Assembly (NCBI GenBank): GCA_030737875.1
Contig: CM060912.1
Coordinates: forward strand, 879,617,199-879,681,198
Source of the DNA: Allium sativum
Lineage: Eukaryota; Streptophyta; Magnoliopsida; Asparagales; Amaryllidaceae
Direction of reading: 5' to 3'
DNA length: 64,000 nt
Positions 22,495 through 35,551 of this stretch are shown here, piece by piece (within the stretch, counting starts at the first letter, position 1; the number at the start of each line of letters is the position of its first letter). A program made the position numbers and the translations under genes. Below the pieces are notes generated by a model. It was not told the DNA's origin. It ran no database searches and saw nothing but the letters and a program-made list of their open reading frames with translations.

Positions 22495-23350
22495 CAACAG
22501 ACTAGATGGTGAGGTTAAGTAAATTTAGAACACTTAATCGTTGTAACATGTTAACTAGGCAAGTGGGTGAGGTTAAGTAAAATTAGAACACTTAACCGTT
22601 GTAACATGTTAACTAGGCAAGTGGGTGAGGTTAAGTAAAATTAGAACACTTAACCGTTACAACAAGTTAATTAGACAAGTGGGTGAGGTTAAGTAAATTT
22701 AGAACACTTAACCGTTGTAACATATTAATTAAGCAGATGATAGGGTTAAGTTAACTAAAGTAACACCTAACCAAAATATATAATGACATGTGGTGGGGTT
22801 AAGTAATACAAGAGGAAAACACTTAACCAATTATATAACATGATGTATGGGAAGGGTTAGATTAACACAAGAGGGCAACACTCAACCAATATAACATGAA
22901 TTGAGGTAGGGTCAAGTCAACACCATAAGGAAACACTTAACCAACATGACGTGACGGGTGGATGGGTTAAGTTAACTTGGATTGATTAATGACACTTGAC
23001 CAGTATAACTTGATGAGCTAATGGGGTTAAGTTAAATGGGGAATACTTAACCAATATAACCTGATGACTGAATAAGGTTAAGTTAATAAGAACCATTTAA
23101 TCGACACGACTTGACGAGTGGGAAGGTTAAGTACACGTCGGGTTGGTGGGTAATATTTGTATATATAGGCCCACAAAACTTAACCATTAAATAAACATGC
23201 TTGAATTCGTGGGAAGGTTAAGTAGATATCGGGTTGGTGGGTAATATTAGTAAATAGAGGCCCACAGAACTTAATCATTAAATAAACATGCTAGAATCGG
23301 TGGGAGGGTTAAGTACATCTCGTGTAGGTGGGTAATATTTGTATATATAG
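22495..23350 (+). repeat. TTAAGT dyad tandem array in RT-B 3' LTR
   Basis: Roughly 55-65 base units, each with GGTTAAGT followed 15-25 bases later by ACTTAACC, so each can fold back on itself. The first units (22505-22730) are very alike; later ones diverge. Confidence 0.75.
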
Positions 23351-24602
23351 GCCCACAAACTTAACCAGCAGGAAACCCTAGTAACGGGGACCCATTTCAG
23401 CAGTAACCCACATAGATGTATCATGGTACCCTGAAACTAGGCAGGGTGGGGCACGATTACTGGGCTGATTATAAGCGGTCAAAGATAACGACAAGGGTTA
23501 CGTCAGTGTAGGTTCCGATGGTTTACGGGCGTGCACGTACTCCGAAGTGGGAAAAAGCAGGCACTGGGTGCCAGTAGTTATACACTGTGCATCTTGAATC
23601 GTGTCGGGTCGCTATCATAAGGCTTGATATACCTTATGGTGGGGCCAGCCCAGAGTATCTACACGCAAGAGAGGGTCGACTGATACAGACACATGGAAAA
23701 TTAATACAAGTAGGTAGCATAATCCCTAGTTGGACCTAGGTCGCGTAAACCCTGAATCCGAGAAGCATTCAATAGGTAGCATAAACCCCAGTGGCCCTGG
23801 GTAGCGCAAACCCTGGTTGAATCTAGTAAGAACTCGATAGTAAATCCTAGATTAGATCTAAGTAATAAACGGAATCCCCATAATAGATGTACACCTGAAG
23901 GCAACCGCAAATATGGGGATTGGGATCACGTTATCATATGATCATAGATTACTATTTTAGACACCAATTAGGTAGTGCAGAGATATAGAAATCCGTATAA
24001 ACAAGGTAGTTGCGAAGCAGAGAAGGAGTAGAAGCGCATTCAGTTTATCAGTACATTCAGTTTATCGGTACATTCAGCTTATCTTGCCATATCCCATGCT
24101 TATCCCATATTATCTTGTTACTATGGTTTAGTCTTATATTTAGTTTATTCATGTCATGACCCTTTTCCTCGTTTAAATACTAAGATTCACTGGACTTACC
24201 AGACTTTATGTCTGACCAAGTTTGCTTTCGCCTCTTTTCTTCCGTCCCCCCTCCCCAGGTAGTCAGGGAGGGAATAGCTCAGGTTTATTTGGACCGTTAC
24301 TCTTTCCAAGCTTGAAGACTCTCTGACATGTTGCCTTGGACTCTCTCTTCTACTGCTATGGCTGGCTCATGCTTTATTTGGGGAAATCATTTTATGCTTC
24401 TTTATTTTTGTAAGCAAGACAGGATACTTTTGTATTGTAAAACAATCTTTGTACAAGCTGTTTATCAATGAAATAAAGTTTTATTTATTTGTCGCTGCTT
24501 TAATTGTCTGTCTTGTAATTATCTGCATCATTTACCTGTAATGCTCCACCGAAATTAAGGCATTCCCATTGTGAGTGACCTTAACGGAGGTGGGGTGTTT
24601 CA

Positions 24603-24969
24603 TCGGGTCATACTGAGTATATTTACAGGTTAGGTTTCGCTTGGAGATTTAGGAGCTGGACGCAGGAGGCTTCACTGATAGATATAAAGTGTATTTTCGC
24701 TGTGATTGATGTATGTTGAACTCTGTTAACTGGTATGTATATATACAGTTTCTTTTACAAAGAGATTTGTTATATTTATTCGTTCCGCTGTGAGATTCTA
24801 ATGTGTTCTTCTTCTTTCTTCTATTCTAAATTTCTTTCTTTCTATTTCTCATCCTCTAACTTCTTTCTATTAATAGTCTAGGGTTCGATACTTGGATTTT
24901 TGATAAGTAATACGGGGTGATGTATTATTGTTGAAAATTCGAGCATCGAATTTTTTCTGGGCCGTTACA
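24603..24969 (-). repeat. RT-D: LTR start fragment
   Basis: On the minus strand it begins TGTAACGGCCCAG at 24969, a common plant LTR start, then runs leftward and is cut at 24602 by RT-B. The right flank is LINE sequence with no polypurine tract, so this is the outer edge of an element or a solo LTR. The remainder is not on the far side of RT-B, where the CACTA remnant lies. Confidence 0.5.
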
Positions 24970-25880
24970 ACAAACATGCTCATATACATCTATCTCAATG
25001 AAGGTAGGGCTCAAGAAAAAACCAACCAAACTATTGGACCAAAATTCAACACTAGCTTGCACTACTATTTCCGGTAATACCATAGGGGAATCCACAATTT
25101 CAAATTGTACAGGGGTGAAAGGGCCCGCAATGCGAGGTAGTGTATCAAACATCGAAACCCAAGAGGGTCGGCTAGGAGCATAAACACTCGGTTGTCCAAT
25201 TTGTTTACCGTTACTCATAACAGAGGGAATTGGTACTTTTGCACCAATTGAACTGCTAACATTAGCAGCAAAAGTTGCACCACAAATTAGTAAGTCTCCC
25301 TTAGTACTATCAAGAAGCACCTCAGTTGGGTCACCAACAACAACCACTTCAACATTTTCATCACCAGGTCAAAATTTCGACCCAACGTTTGCATCATTAG
25401 CGTTTGTTGAACCAAGGCAGACATCATTAACAAAAGCAAAGCCATCGGTCTCAAGACTACCCTGCATTACCGGAATTACAGTTGAGCTTTGTTGCAAAAG
25501 CGCTGCTTTAGGAGCTTGAGCCAGCAAAGTGGAGATATGGGAACTCTTCTTGACAACTAGTATTCCAAAAATGGGAGTTGATGCTGAGCCCAGAAGCAAG
25601 TTGAAGGATTTTTTAAGCGGTAAAACCGAAGTACTGCCAAACGGTGAAAATTCGATTCCGCAGTCGACGCTAGGAGGAGCTCACGGTTTAGGGTTTGAGT
25701 ACGCTTGGCCAGATCTAGTCGTCAATGGCAACCGGTTAGGAGAAGGAGGAGACATCATGTGGAGGAAGGGATTGGAGACACGTTACGGGCGAGGGAGGAA
25801 GAAAGGTGACAAGACGAGGGATGCTAGAAAAACTTAAATCGGGAAGAGGAGAAATCGCCAGAGAGGTGGCTCCATAATTT
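24970..25880 (-). pseudogene. 5' part of a LINE (or similar) ORF1, DUF4283-like
   Basis: Minus-strand frame 25599-24970 with a TGA at about 25368 where CGA would be expected by CpG decay (GSKF*PGDENVEV). The visible sequence includes SWVSMFDTLPRIAGPFTPVQ, FEIVDSPMVLPEIVV and FWSNSLVGFFL, a pattern seen at the start of DUF4283-type nucleic-acid-binding regions in plant LINE ORF1 proteins. 25600-25880 is a GC-richer leader that may be the LINE 5' UTR. The frame is cut at 24969 by RT-D, so the endonuclease and reverse transcriptase are absent. The family assignment is from memory and moderate. Confidence 0.5.
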
Positions 25881-26337
25881 GCAGTCTCGTATAAGATAAA
25901 CTGAATTGATTTTGAGATCTGTTAAAAAAATTATTTTTCAAATAAATATAGAAATAATAATTTGAAACTTGACTTTTGTACTATTCAAATTTAGATTTCT
26001 TTTTAGCACTTTCGAAACATAAATTCTAAATATTATCTAAAGTTAAAACTTTGTTAAACTTTTTACTTTTAGAGTATGAATTTGTTTGTTGTTTGAACCA
26101 TTTAAATACAAGTAGATAGTCTCAGAAGTTTTATTTATTTGTAGCTTGAACTCAAATTCAAACAATAAATGAGATATACCATTCATAAAGTGAATTAGTT
26201 TGTTCGTTAATTCTTGTTTTCTTTAGAGATATATCATTTGATATACCGTTATATCTAGTTATTTTTATAGTTTAAATTTGTTTATTGTTTGATTTTTGAT
26301 GCCCCAGCTCTATACTCACGTTAGCCAAGTAATTACA
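25881..26337. other. no feature recognised
   Basis: AT-rich noncoding spacer between the LINE leader and the AGTAA duplication of the solo LTR. Confidence 0.5.
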
Positions 26338-26342
26338 AGTAA

Positions 26343-28784
26343 TGTTGCCAACTAACCCGAAGAATAAGGCCGTTGAGGAGCGACCATCTATATAATAGCT
26401 TTGAATGAGTGTTAAACATGTTGGATAATGTTGTATCACTATTTAAATCTCATGAGAAAATATGACATCTAATTCAAGTTCAAATCCACTACATAGTGGC
26501 TATATATAATTGGGAATCAATATAAAATAGCACAACAGTATAATCAGAGTTAGACACAGATATGCACATCACTAAGACGGAAATAAATATGAATATAACA
26601 CATAAGAGTACACAAAGATAATGGTCACACTTGATTCATTATATAACAAATGAATTAGTACAAGGATATACAAAATAACATGTACACAAAGGAATCTCTG
26701 TCTCATATACATATAACCCAAAAGTACAATTCTAAAGCAGTTTGCCAAAAGTCAAGATAAGTTCCTCGCTAGAAGTCATGTGTAGCACCTGCAATACTCG
26801 ATCTGACCCAAGTATTATTTATAAGAAAATAAATAATAAATGGATTGGTCTAGATGTACTTATCACAATAAACTGAGATAGAATAAGAGATAGAAACATG
26901 TAATGACATATATGCATAATAACAATGTTCACATATAAATTAAAAACCCCAAACTGTCCATAATATATCTCAAAGAAATCTCAGTGCTATAAAAGAATTT
27001 CACATTCTAATTTATATAGTTGTTCACAAGAAATGATATCACCTATCAAATCACACAAAATTGATAACACGATATCAAAGAAACTCAAATTGATAACACT
27101 ATATCAAAGTAACTCAAGTTTATAACTCCATATCAAAGTCACAAAATTCCAAAAATTAATAATTAGAAATCCAGAAAATCTCAAAAATAGGGAAAGAGGA
27201 CTATCATTGGATAAGACGCGATCTCTGGTAGCTAGCCTATAATTTTGAGCCGAAGATCCTCAAGATGGCCCGAAGACCATGGTTAACGGCCCCGCCGGAT
27301 CCGAAGATTGAAGAAAGCACAAATCTAAAAAATGAAATGAAGTTCCACAAGATGATCCGAAGATCATAAAAAACACAAGTTCACAAAAAGATCACAACTA
27401 ATCCAAAGTAGTGTAAATTACTCCAAGATAGTAAATATAAGAGTTGAGATACATGTCCCATAACCACTTGCTCTTCCAATATTTGTTAACAAGTCGTATT
27501 GTCCATTAAAACACAAAATGATCATTGCCACAGTTTTCGGTTGAACTATTCTAAGAATTAACTGTCAAAGCAAACGCAAGGGTTCATAGTTGTTGTTTTT
27601 ACTAAGATATTTAATTGGATTTATCATATGAATGAGGAAAAGGTTTATATAAATATATACTAGTAGATTAAAAGACGATTTATAAATTGACTTTGTGCAA
27701 AAAATAACATTAGAAATCATTTTAATAAAAGATTTTGTATCTACTAATAATATAAAACCCTTTATTGTTTAAAGTGGAAAATCTCAAAAAATATCAATTG
27801 TAATAACAATCGATTTGAAATTTAACATTTTAAAAACGTAAATAAAACCTCATAAATAACGATAATAAATTCGTTCACAACGAATAAATCGAAAGTTCAT
27901 AAAATCGAGCTAATAAATTCACGAATTAGAGCAACTGAGAAAACACAGGAAAAGAGAAAACGAGCCGAAACTCGGTCAAAAGGAAGCCTGGAACAACCTA
28001 AATTGACTGTGGTCTCCACTGGTCAACAGCAGGAAAACATGCATTAGATGCTACAGCTCAGACATCTGAGCAGACATACTGCTTTTTTTTTATTTTTCCC
28101 GAGCTTTCGGTCAGACGTCTGAGGCTTTGGGTCAAACGTCTGAGCTGAAGCCTGGGCAACAAGTCCAAACCAGTGGTGAAGGCTTATCACATTTTCTAAG
28201 TGAAAATGAAGCCTTTAATGCTTGCTGAAACAAGTCAAAAACTCCAAACTTAATTCCCAATATTGATTTACACATCGAATTAATATAATCGAATTGGAAT
28301 GTTCACACACAAATCATACAATACAAACACAACATATATGTGCCAAGGGAATACACGCCAAGCCTATAAGCTTGATTACATAGACGTGTGTTCCCAAGAA
28401 CTTACTTTTGATCTTGATAAGGAAGGAGAGGCTAAAAAACCAAGCAAGATCAACCTCTCTTCAACCAAAGCTCTTGAATCCCCAATCTAAGAACATATCA
28501 ACAAAATTCCTAAGAGTTTGGTTATAGGAAAACAAAAGAATTGAAGAGAAGTTGAGCTGGAGAAGATAGAGATTGAACTTACATAAACCTCTCTTTGAAA
28601 TAGCACTTGATTTCAACATGAATTGGATTCCTAAGATCAATCTAGGGTTTAGGAATTTTAATTTCTCATTCCCCTCCCCATTTTCTATTTTAGTTAAGTG
28701 TTAGGAAAGAATAAGGTAGATGGGGGAGGGAGGATAGGGGATTGGGTAGAAGAGGTTGGGTTTAACCATTAGGCTAGGTTTACA
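26343..28784 (-). repeat. RT-E1: solo LTR (2.44 kb)
   Basis: In element sense (minus) it starts TGTAAACCTAGCC at 28784 and ends GGCAACA at 26343. AGTAA is found on both sides (26338-26342 and 28785-28789), as expected for the 5-bp target duplication of a solo LTR. No primer site or polypurine tract adjoins it. The interior holds a palindrome CAGACGTCTG (28112-28121) with near copies, and no gene. It is similar along its length, roughly 85-90 percent by eye, to RT-E2. Confidence 0.75.
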
Positions 28785-28789
28785 AGTAA

Positions 28790-30969
28790 TGCTTTCAACT
28801 AACCCGAAGAATAAGGCTGTTGAGGAGCGACCCTCTGTATAATAGCTTTGAACGAGTGTTTAACATGTCGGATAATGTAGTCTTATTATTTAAATCTCAT
28901 GAGTAGATCCAACACATCTAGTTCAAGTTCAAATCCACTACATTATGGATATATATAATTCAGAATCAATATAAAATAGCATAACAATATAATCAAAGTC
29001 AGACACAAATATTCACATCACTAAGGCGGAAATAGATATGACTATAACACATAAGGGTGTATGCAAAGAAAGTGGTCATACTCAATTCACTATACAACAA
29101 ATGAATAGGTACAATGATATACAAAATAACATGTACACAAAGGAGTATCTGTCTCATATACATATAACCCAAAAGTACAACACTAAAGTAATTTACCAAA
29201 AGTCAAGATAAGTTCCCTGCTAGAAGTAATGTGTAGCACCTGCAATACTCGGTCTGATCAGAGTATTATATATAAGAAAATAAATAATAAACGGATTAGT
29301 CTAGATGTACTTATCACAATAAACTAAGATAGAATAAGAGATAGAAACAGGTAATGACATATATGCATAACAACAATGTTCACATATAAATGTGAAACCC
29401 CAAAATGTCCACAATATATCTCGAAGAAATCTCAATGCTACAAAAGAATTTCACATTTTAATTTATATGGCTATTCACAAGAAATAATATCACCTATCAA
29501 ATCAACAAAAAATTGATGACACGGTATCAAAGAAACTCAAATTGATAACACTATGTCAAAGTAACTCAGGTTGATAACTCCATATCAAAGTCGGAAAAAT
29601 CCAAAAATCAATAATTGGAAATCCAAAATCTCAGAAAAAGGGGAAAAGGCCTATCATTGGATAAGACACGATCTCTGGTTAGCTAGACTATAATTTTGAG
29701 CTGAAGATCCTCAAGACGACCCGAAGACCATGGGTAGCGACCTCGCCGGATCCGGAGATCGAAGAAAGTACAAATCCACAAAATGAACCGAAGTTTCACA
29801 CGATGATACGAAGATAATAAAGTGCACAAATTCACAATTGATCTAAAGTAGTGCAAATTACTCTAAGTTAGTAAATATAAGATTTGAGCTACATGTACCA
29901 TAGCCACTTTCTCTACTCGAATGTTTGCTAGCATGTTGTATAGTCCCTTAAAACACAAAATGATCATTGCCACAATTTTCAATTGAACGAGTCCAAGAAT
30001 TAACCATCAAAACAAACGCAATGGTTCATAGTCCTTGTTTTTACTAAGGCATGTAATTGAATTTCTCATACGAACGAGGAATAGGTTTATATAAATATAT
30101 ACTAATAGATTGGAAGACGATTTATTAAATGACTTGGTACCAAAAATAGCGTTAGAAACCATTTTAGTAAAAGAAATTGTATCTACTAATAACATAAATA
30201 CCCTTTATAGTTTGAAGTGGCAAAACTGGTAAAATATCGATCGTAGTAAAAGTCGATCTCAAATTTCATGTTTTAATGACGTAAATCAAATCTCGCAAAT
30301 AACAATTATAAATTCGTTCACAACAAATAAATTGAATGTTTATAAAATTGAGCTACTGAAATTCATGAATTAGAGCAAGTAAGAAAACATAGGAAAAGAG
30401 GAAACGAGATGAAACTCGGTCGGGAAGAAGCCTGGGACAACCAAAACTGTTGACCGTGGTTTCCACTGGTTAATAGCAGGAAAACAGGCATTAGACATCT
30501 GAGGCTTCCACTCAAACGTCTGAACTAACATACTGTTTTTTTTTTCAAGCCTTTGGTCAGACGTCTGAGGCTTTGGGTCAAACATCTGAACTCAAGCTTG
30601 AGCAAAAATTTGCCTAGGAAATGAATATGTAATCAGCCTCGGACGAGCCCAATCCAATGGTGAAGGATTACGACATTTTCTAAGTGAAAATGAAGCCTCT
30701 AATGCGTGCCGAAACAACTCAAAAATTCCAAACTTAATTTCCTCTAACAATTTACAAATCAAATTCGTATAATCGAATCCAAAACACATAAACTGGAATG
30801 TTCACACGTAAACAATCCAAGTCATGCAATGCACACACAACATATACGTGCCAAGGGGACACATGCCAAGCCTGTAAGCTTGATTACGCAGATGTGAGTT
30901 CCTAAGAACTCACCTTTGATCTTGATAAGAAAGGAGAGGCTCCAAAATCAAGCAAGACCAACCTCTCTT
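28790..30969 (-). repeat. RT-E2: second LTR of the same family, truncated
   Basis: Begins (plus reading) TGCTTTCAACTAACCCG five bases after RT-E1 and matches it until about 30969 (ACCTCTCTT), where the terminal 323 bases present in RT-E1 are missing and unrelated sequence starts in a T-run. Shares the CAGACGTCTG palindrome (30558-30567). No internal region between the two LTRs, so they are not the two ends of one element. Confidence 0.75.
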
Positions 30970-31238
30970 TTTTTGGATGTTAACATATGATTTTTTTAAA
31001 TATGTATTGTATAATCTATATTATTTTCCTTTCATGGGGCTATAATCCTCAAATTTCCATAACCATTTCCTAAGTTTACAGAAATGACATCCCAACTTCC
31101 TTCATGTGTTGTTTCACTAAATTAGTGGGTTCCTTTATCGAATAAATATATATATAATATATTTATATTTTAAAAACACAAATACGTTCATTCACTATCG
31201 ATGTAGGAATCCTAAACCTAAGCATTGATACTAGACGT
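30970..31238. other. no feature recognised
   Basis: AT-rich noncoding sequence with a TA run near 31146-31160. Confidence 0.5.
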
Positions 31239-31689
31239 AACAACCCAAATTTCAATGAGCCCGAATTTTTCGCAGAAATGCTAAAATCCAGGTCCACTGA
31301 AACTGAAGTTGGTTTGTCTGGTATCCTACAGAAAGGAAAATAAAATATATCAGAGCTCACAATAAAATATTTCACAATGGATTGAATAAAATTTAATAGT
31401 AAGTAAATGTTTACCCTAATAATGACACTATCTAATAAGTGTCTCTAAGCTGAAATCTCTACAATCGGTCTAACCTGCGGGTTTGTTATGAGGAGGGGGC
31501 CAGAAAAAAGTTCAGGTGAATGGACAAATTATACCTTCTATAAATAGCTCTACATATATCGTTTTATCACTGGTTTATTATTATTAAGTTAATTTGGGTT
31601 TATTACATATTACACTTCCGATTTCACACATAAATCGTACCTATCTACTCCCAAGTAGATTAACCTAATAATCCGTATATAAATAGCTA
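31239..31689 (+). repeat. copy of repeat X without the Y insertion
   Basis: 31239-31312 (CAATGAGCCCGAATTTTTCG, TGCTAAAATCC) matches the X arms of the inverted duplication at 46727-46800 and 48250-48322. In those arms X is followed at once by LTR Y; here other sequence follows, so this is an X copy lacking Y. It ends at the RT-F target duplication AGCTA (31685-31689). Confidence 0.45.
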
Positions 31690-34567
31690 TGTGACACCCC
31701 ATGTCCATTAATGTCACTTACGAAGGGAATGCAATAAGTTTCGTGAAGCATTATAGGTAAATAAACACAGAATAATTTCAAGGCAGATATAAATAAGATA
31801 ACAGCGGAAATTTAAATTTTTATTTCAAACATAAATCATAATTACGTGGTCCACAATACCATAAGTCACAAAAACCATTACAATAAAATAACTTCTGTCT
31901 TGCACCATTAGAGTACATAAGTATATAAAAAGCATAATTCCCCAATTGAAAGAGTTAAGCCATAGTAGAGACAAAAACTTGAGCTATACTTCAAAGGTGG
32001 CTCCTAGCAAGATGATATCTGAGTCCTGACTAAGCCTGAGTGTTTCCTCCCTGAGAACTTTGGGGGGGGGAACGGAAGAGAGAAGGAGAAACAATAGGGT
32101 CAGACATAAAGTCTGGCGAGTCTAGTTACTTTTAGCCAGTAAATAAATAAATGTAACATGATAGACATATAAAGTGGATAAGAGAGATCACTACGTAAAT
32201 GGCAAGTGAGACAAGGTAGACAGGGTAAGGTGTATACACTTCTCTAATGATTACTCTGCACTATAACTAAAATGAGATGATCCCTTCCACTGTAAGTTGG
32301 TAGACTTAGGACATACGTCTGAGTGTACCATAACCACTACCATAATCGATCGTCTCCCTTCTCCATAGATATCCTGTGCTGGCCCACAGTAGGAGGTATC
32401 ACTTCCTAAAGTGGCAACCCTTCATTTTCCAAGATGTGCACAACCGTATTTACTGGTGTCACTGTCGTCTTATCCCCCTCTACCCGGCTCATGCACGCAC
32501 ATGGCCCGGTCGGTTTGCGTCGCCCACACTGTCCATCTCGTTTGGATCTCTTATAATCAATCAGTAAGCGTGCCCCTTCTCTGCCGAGCACAGAGTAATT
32601 TTATTTGATACTACTCCGGGTTACTAACTGAAATGGGTCCCACACAATATGATACAAGCTCTCCCCTTTGTCTTGTATCCCCACTAGGTTTTTCACTGAC
32701 TATGTATACTCTTAGGTGTCTTTAATTACATAGCCCTATGTGAGTTATGCTTACCCTAAAGGGTGTCTTTAATTACATAACCTTATTGGGTTAAGTTCGT
32801 GGGCCTATATGTAAATATTACCCACCCCCTCTAATTTATTTAACCCACCCACTACCCATCCAATTTTACTTAACCCTAACTTAAGTTCATAATCATACAA
32901 TCCTTATGGATTAAATTTGGTTAAGGAATCCAATTCATTACCATGTCCAATTATGGTTTTAATGGGCTAGACCTCCCACATTAGGCCTACAACGTGTGGA
33001 TGTTGAATATGTCAGTCGGGTCCGAGCTGTCTTATTCCATAATTGGGTCTAACCTCGTGTCTTAGCCAATTCATATTTGCACACTTAGACCTCTCGCATT
33101 AGGTTCAACAGTAGTGGCTGCAGGATATGCCGGTCGGGTCTGGGCAAACTTCCACCACTAATGCAACATAACCTCGTGTCATAAGTGCAGTTACAATTCC
33201 TAATTGTAATTACTAGACATTCCATTTTTATCCAAATCTACCTATGTCATTATAGGTGATTATTTCTCCTTTTATCCCAATTTGAATTATATGTCCAATA
33301 ATGTTCATATTCAAATTATGCTAATATTAACCCTTCTCCCCCGTTCCCTAACTAGCATACTCATAAACTGGCAGCATGCCTAGGCTAGACAATAGCTTAG
33401 TCATAAACGATAATAGGAAAAATAATGGGAATATAACTAAAAGTGATCATCTTGGCATAAACATAAACTAGCATGATAATAAGGTGAATGGACATGTAAT
33501 TAACATCATAACAAGGTGGACATAAAACTGATGAACTGGTGGTATTCAATTGATTCTAACATAACTATGATGTCACAATAAGTGTAGTAAGATCTAAATT
33601 AGCAATTTAGATGTCCAATTGGATTAGACCTAACATGATAATACAAGGTGATAAATTAGATCACATAATTCAGATCTAGAGGTTAAAGTAGATCTAACAC
33701 CATTAGAATGACATAATAGCATGTTTAGATCTAAATATGGGTTCCCATGCCCAATTTACAACTTATCTAAGTTGATCGCAATATGACAGGTAAAAGGTGA
33801 TTTACATAAAGAGTTGGATCTAACCAATGTTGCAACTGTCCAAACTAACAGATTTACATTCACTACAATATAGTTACAAGTCAAGATCCACATAGGTAAC
33901 ATAATAGAATAATCACAGTTGCATTAGATCTAAGGGTGTAGATCTATTATGACATAGTATAAGATTTAACAATAGTATAGATCCACAGTTTACAACATAT
34001 CCAATACACAGTCTTTCACAATATACTTTTATTTATCTAAACCTAAAATCAACTAGCGTTAGGTTTAGAGAATTAAGAAAGAACGGATCTTGAATTTTTG
34101 AATTTGATTTGCAAATTACGTTGTTGTAGAAAACAGTCCCGTCTCAGTTTGTATCCCGACAGCATATGGCCTGCATGATTTCCAATGAAGAAAATAGGAA
34201 AATAGGACACATATATATAGCTGCCAGACCCCCTGAAACCGAGTGCCACGTTAGCCCTTGGGGTGTCGACACCCCTAGAGCAGGATTTTTGCCATCTTAT
34301 CGAATTTTTCTAATTCGAACTGTTCTGGATAAAATTCTGACTCATCTCTTACTCATGCGTGTATATATAATCTTTTTGCGCGTACACAAACTTAAAACCC
34401 TCATAACTTCTTCATACGTTGTCCGTTTTATGCAAACCAAATGTCTATCCTGACCAGAATTTCGAGATGAACGCAATGGTGCTGTCTGTTTTCTCTAATT
34501 CTGAATATTAAATTAATTATTATTTAATTTATCCTTGTTAATGTTGTTAAAAATTCGGGGTGTTACA
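31690..34567 (-). repeat. 3' LTR of RT-F (2.88 kb)
   Basis: Minus strand starts TGTAACACCCCGAATTTTT and ends GGGGTGTCACA. Contains a G-run (32061-32069), the hairpin CAGACATAAAGTCTG (32101-32115), the CAGTAA...TTACT(A) module (32562-32626), TTAAGT words (32700-32900), the stem-loop pair (32972-33180), a TATA box (34211-34220) and one GTCGAC site (34265-34270; the 5' LTR has three). Confidence 0.9.
32972..33180 (-). other. tandem stem-loop pair in RT-F 3' LTR
   Basis: Units at about 32972-33060 (TTAGGCC with GGTCTAA at the base; upper stem weak) and 33090-33180 (sense arms ATTAGTGG with the decayed partner CCACTAC). The unit b arms match those of RT-G rather than those of RT-C. Confidence 0.55.
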
Positions 34568-35153
34568 TTCTTCCCTACTCAAAGGATTTCGTCCCGAAAT
34601 CTCTAAGTTGCGAAGAATGCATATCCTACCATCCATCATCCATCTACTCATCCACTAATCACTAGCATCCATTGTCCTTAAAGATTTCTAATGCTTATAT
34701 GAATATATGCAAAGGTGTATGTATATGTCCCAACACTAATGCGAAAATCAGGCGGTCTACTGATTCAGTTGACCTCCTTAATGCAATGTATGTTAGTGCC
34801 ATGAATCCAATATGTATGCAAATAATCCTATTATATCATGTGAGTTCTTTATGTGTGCACATTCATTCGTCCAAATGCAACATCCATATGCTAACTCATC
34901 CATTTCCGTCCATAAAAGAAAAGAAAATGCACACACATCCATATGAAATATGAGAGTGATTGAGCCGATCTAGTGCCTAATGCGTACATAGGCAACCACT
35001 TGTAAACACTTGCATCCACTTGCATCCATCAAACATAACATGTTTCAAACACATGTTTACATCCATAGGATTCCTATCTAAAGGCCGAAAATACTATGGA
35101 TAAGATATAATCAATTGATAGAAACAAGTACTGATAAATCTTTGAAAAAGGAG
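34568..35153 (-). other. polypurine tract and 3' untranslated region of RT-F
   Basis: Directly before the 3' LTR the minus strand reads GAGTAGGGAAGAA, a slightly altered polypurine tract (34568-34580). The rest is noncoding and resembles the same region of RT-C (AGGCGG..CTGATTCAGT, CACTTGCAT repeats). Confidence 0.65.
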
Positions 35154-35551
35154 TTAAGAACATACCCTCGAAAAGAAAAGAGTACGAACCACGAATCTTG
35201 CTTCGGTCTCCCAAGTTGCATCCTCTGGGCTATCTCCCCATTGAACCTTTAGCAACTTGATCTCCTTATTGCGCAGCTTCTTAACTTCTGATTCAAGAAT
35301 ATGGGTAGGGGCTCGTCTGACTGTCGCCTCCCGTTCCACTTCTACTTCTTCCAACATACTCGGTTCAACAACTTCTGCAATGTCATGCAGGCACTTCTGC
35401 AGATGAGAGACGTAGAAAACGTCAAGAACACCAGATAGATTTTCTGGGAGTTTCACTCTATAGGCCATTTGGCCAATTCCCATGGTTATGGGAAATGGTC
35501 CCACAAACCTAGGTGCCAACTTCCCTACTGCTCCGAAGCGAACCACATTCC
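35154..35551 (-). pseudogene. RT-F integrase C-terminus with chromodomain
   Basis: 130-codon frame: FVGPFPITMGIGQMAYRVKL is the GPF/Y region, followed by the linker LPENLSGVLDVFYVSHLQK and the chromodomain-like block KLLKVQWGDSPEDATWETE. The frame is shifted relative to the integrase core, which ends at about 35552 (EFEVGDL then out of frame). The chromodomain aromatic and acidic positions seen in chromoviruses (VQW, TWE) are kept. Confidence 0.85.

Larger units (their letters stand above)
6822..24602 (+). mobile_element. RT-B: non-autonomous Ty3-type element, 5'-truncated, split by RT-C
   Basis: Sense strand is plus. Parts: truncated 5' LTR (6822-6860 and 17196-17691), primer site (17694-17705), internal region (17692-20004), polypurine tract (19992-20004) and full 3' LTR (20005-24602). 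The sequences on either side of RT-C join exactly into the sequence found uninterrupted at about 24070-24150 in the 3' LTR, which proves the nesting. About 4 kb of the 5' LTR is missing at the junction with the CACTA remnant, so no target duplication can be found. Internal coding sequence is reduced to gag/protease and integrase/chromodomain scraps. Confidence 0.85.
20005..24602 (+). repeat. 3' LTR of RT-B (4.6 kb)
   Basis: Starts TGTAACACCCCG and ends GGGGTGTTTCA. Contains, in order: the dyad GGGCGGGAAATTTCCTGCCC (20258-20277), five GTCGAC sites (20287-20347), TATA CTATATAAAC (20430-20439), a degenerate CTATGACTATGA-type repeat (20830-21110), the stem-loop pair (21912-22115), a SINE (22216-22431), a TTAAGT dyad array (22495-23350), the CAGTAA...TTACTG module (23401-23462), the hairpin CAGACTTTATGTCTG (24200-24214) and a C-run. 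No gene. Confidence 0.9.

Noticed and set aside
25529..25837. Plus-strand frame of 102 codons
   Set aside because: It overlaps the LINE leader and ORF1 start on the other strand, which has recognisable sequence; this one does not.
26343..30969. One retrotransposon with RT-E1 and RT-E2 as its two LTRs
   Set aside because: Only AGTAA lies between them and both face the same way; there is no internal region, and RT-E1 has its own target duplications.
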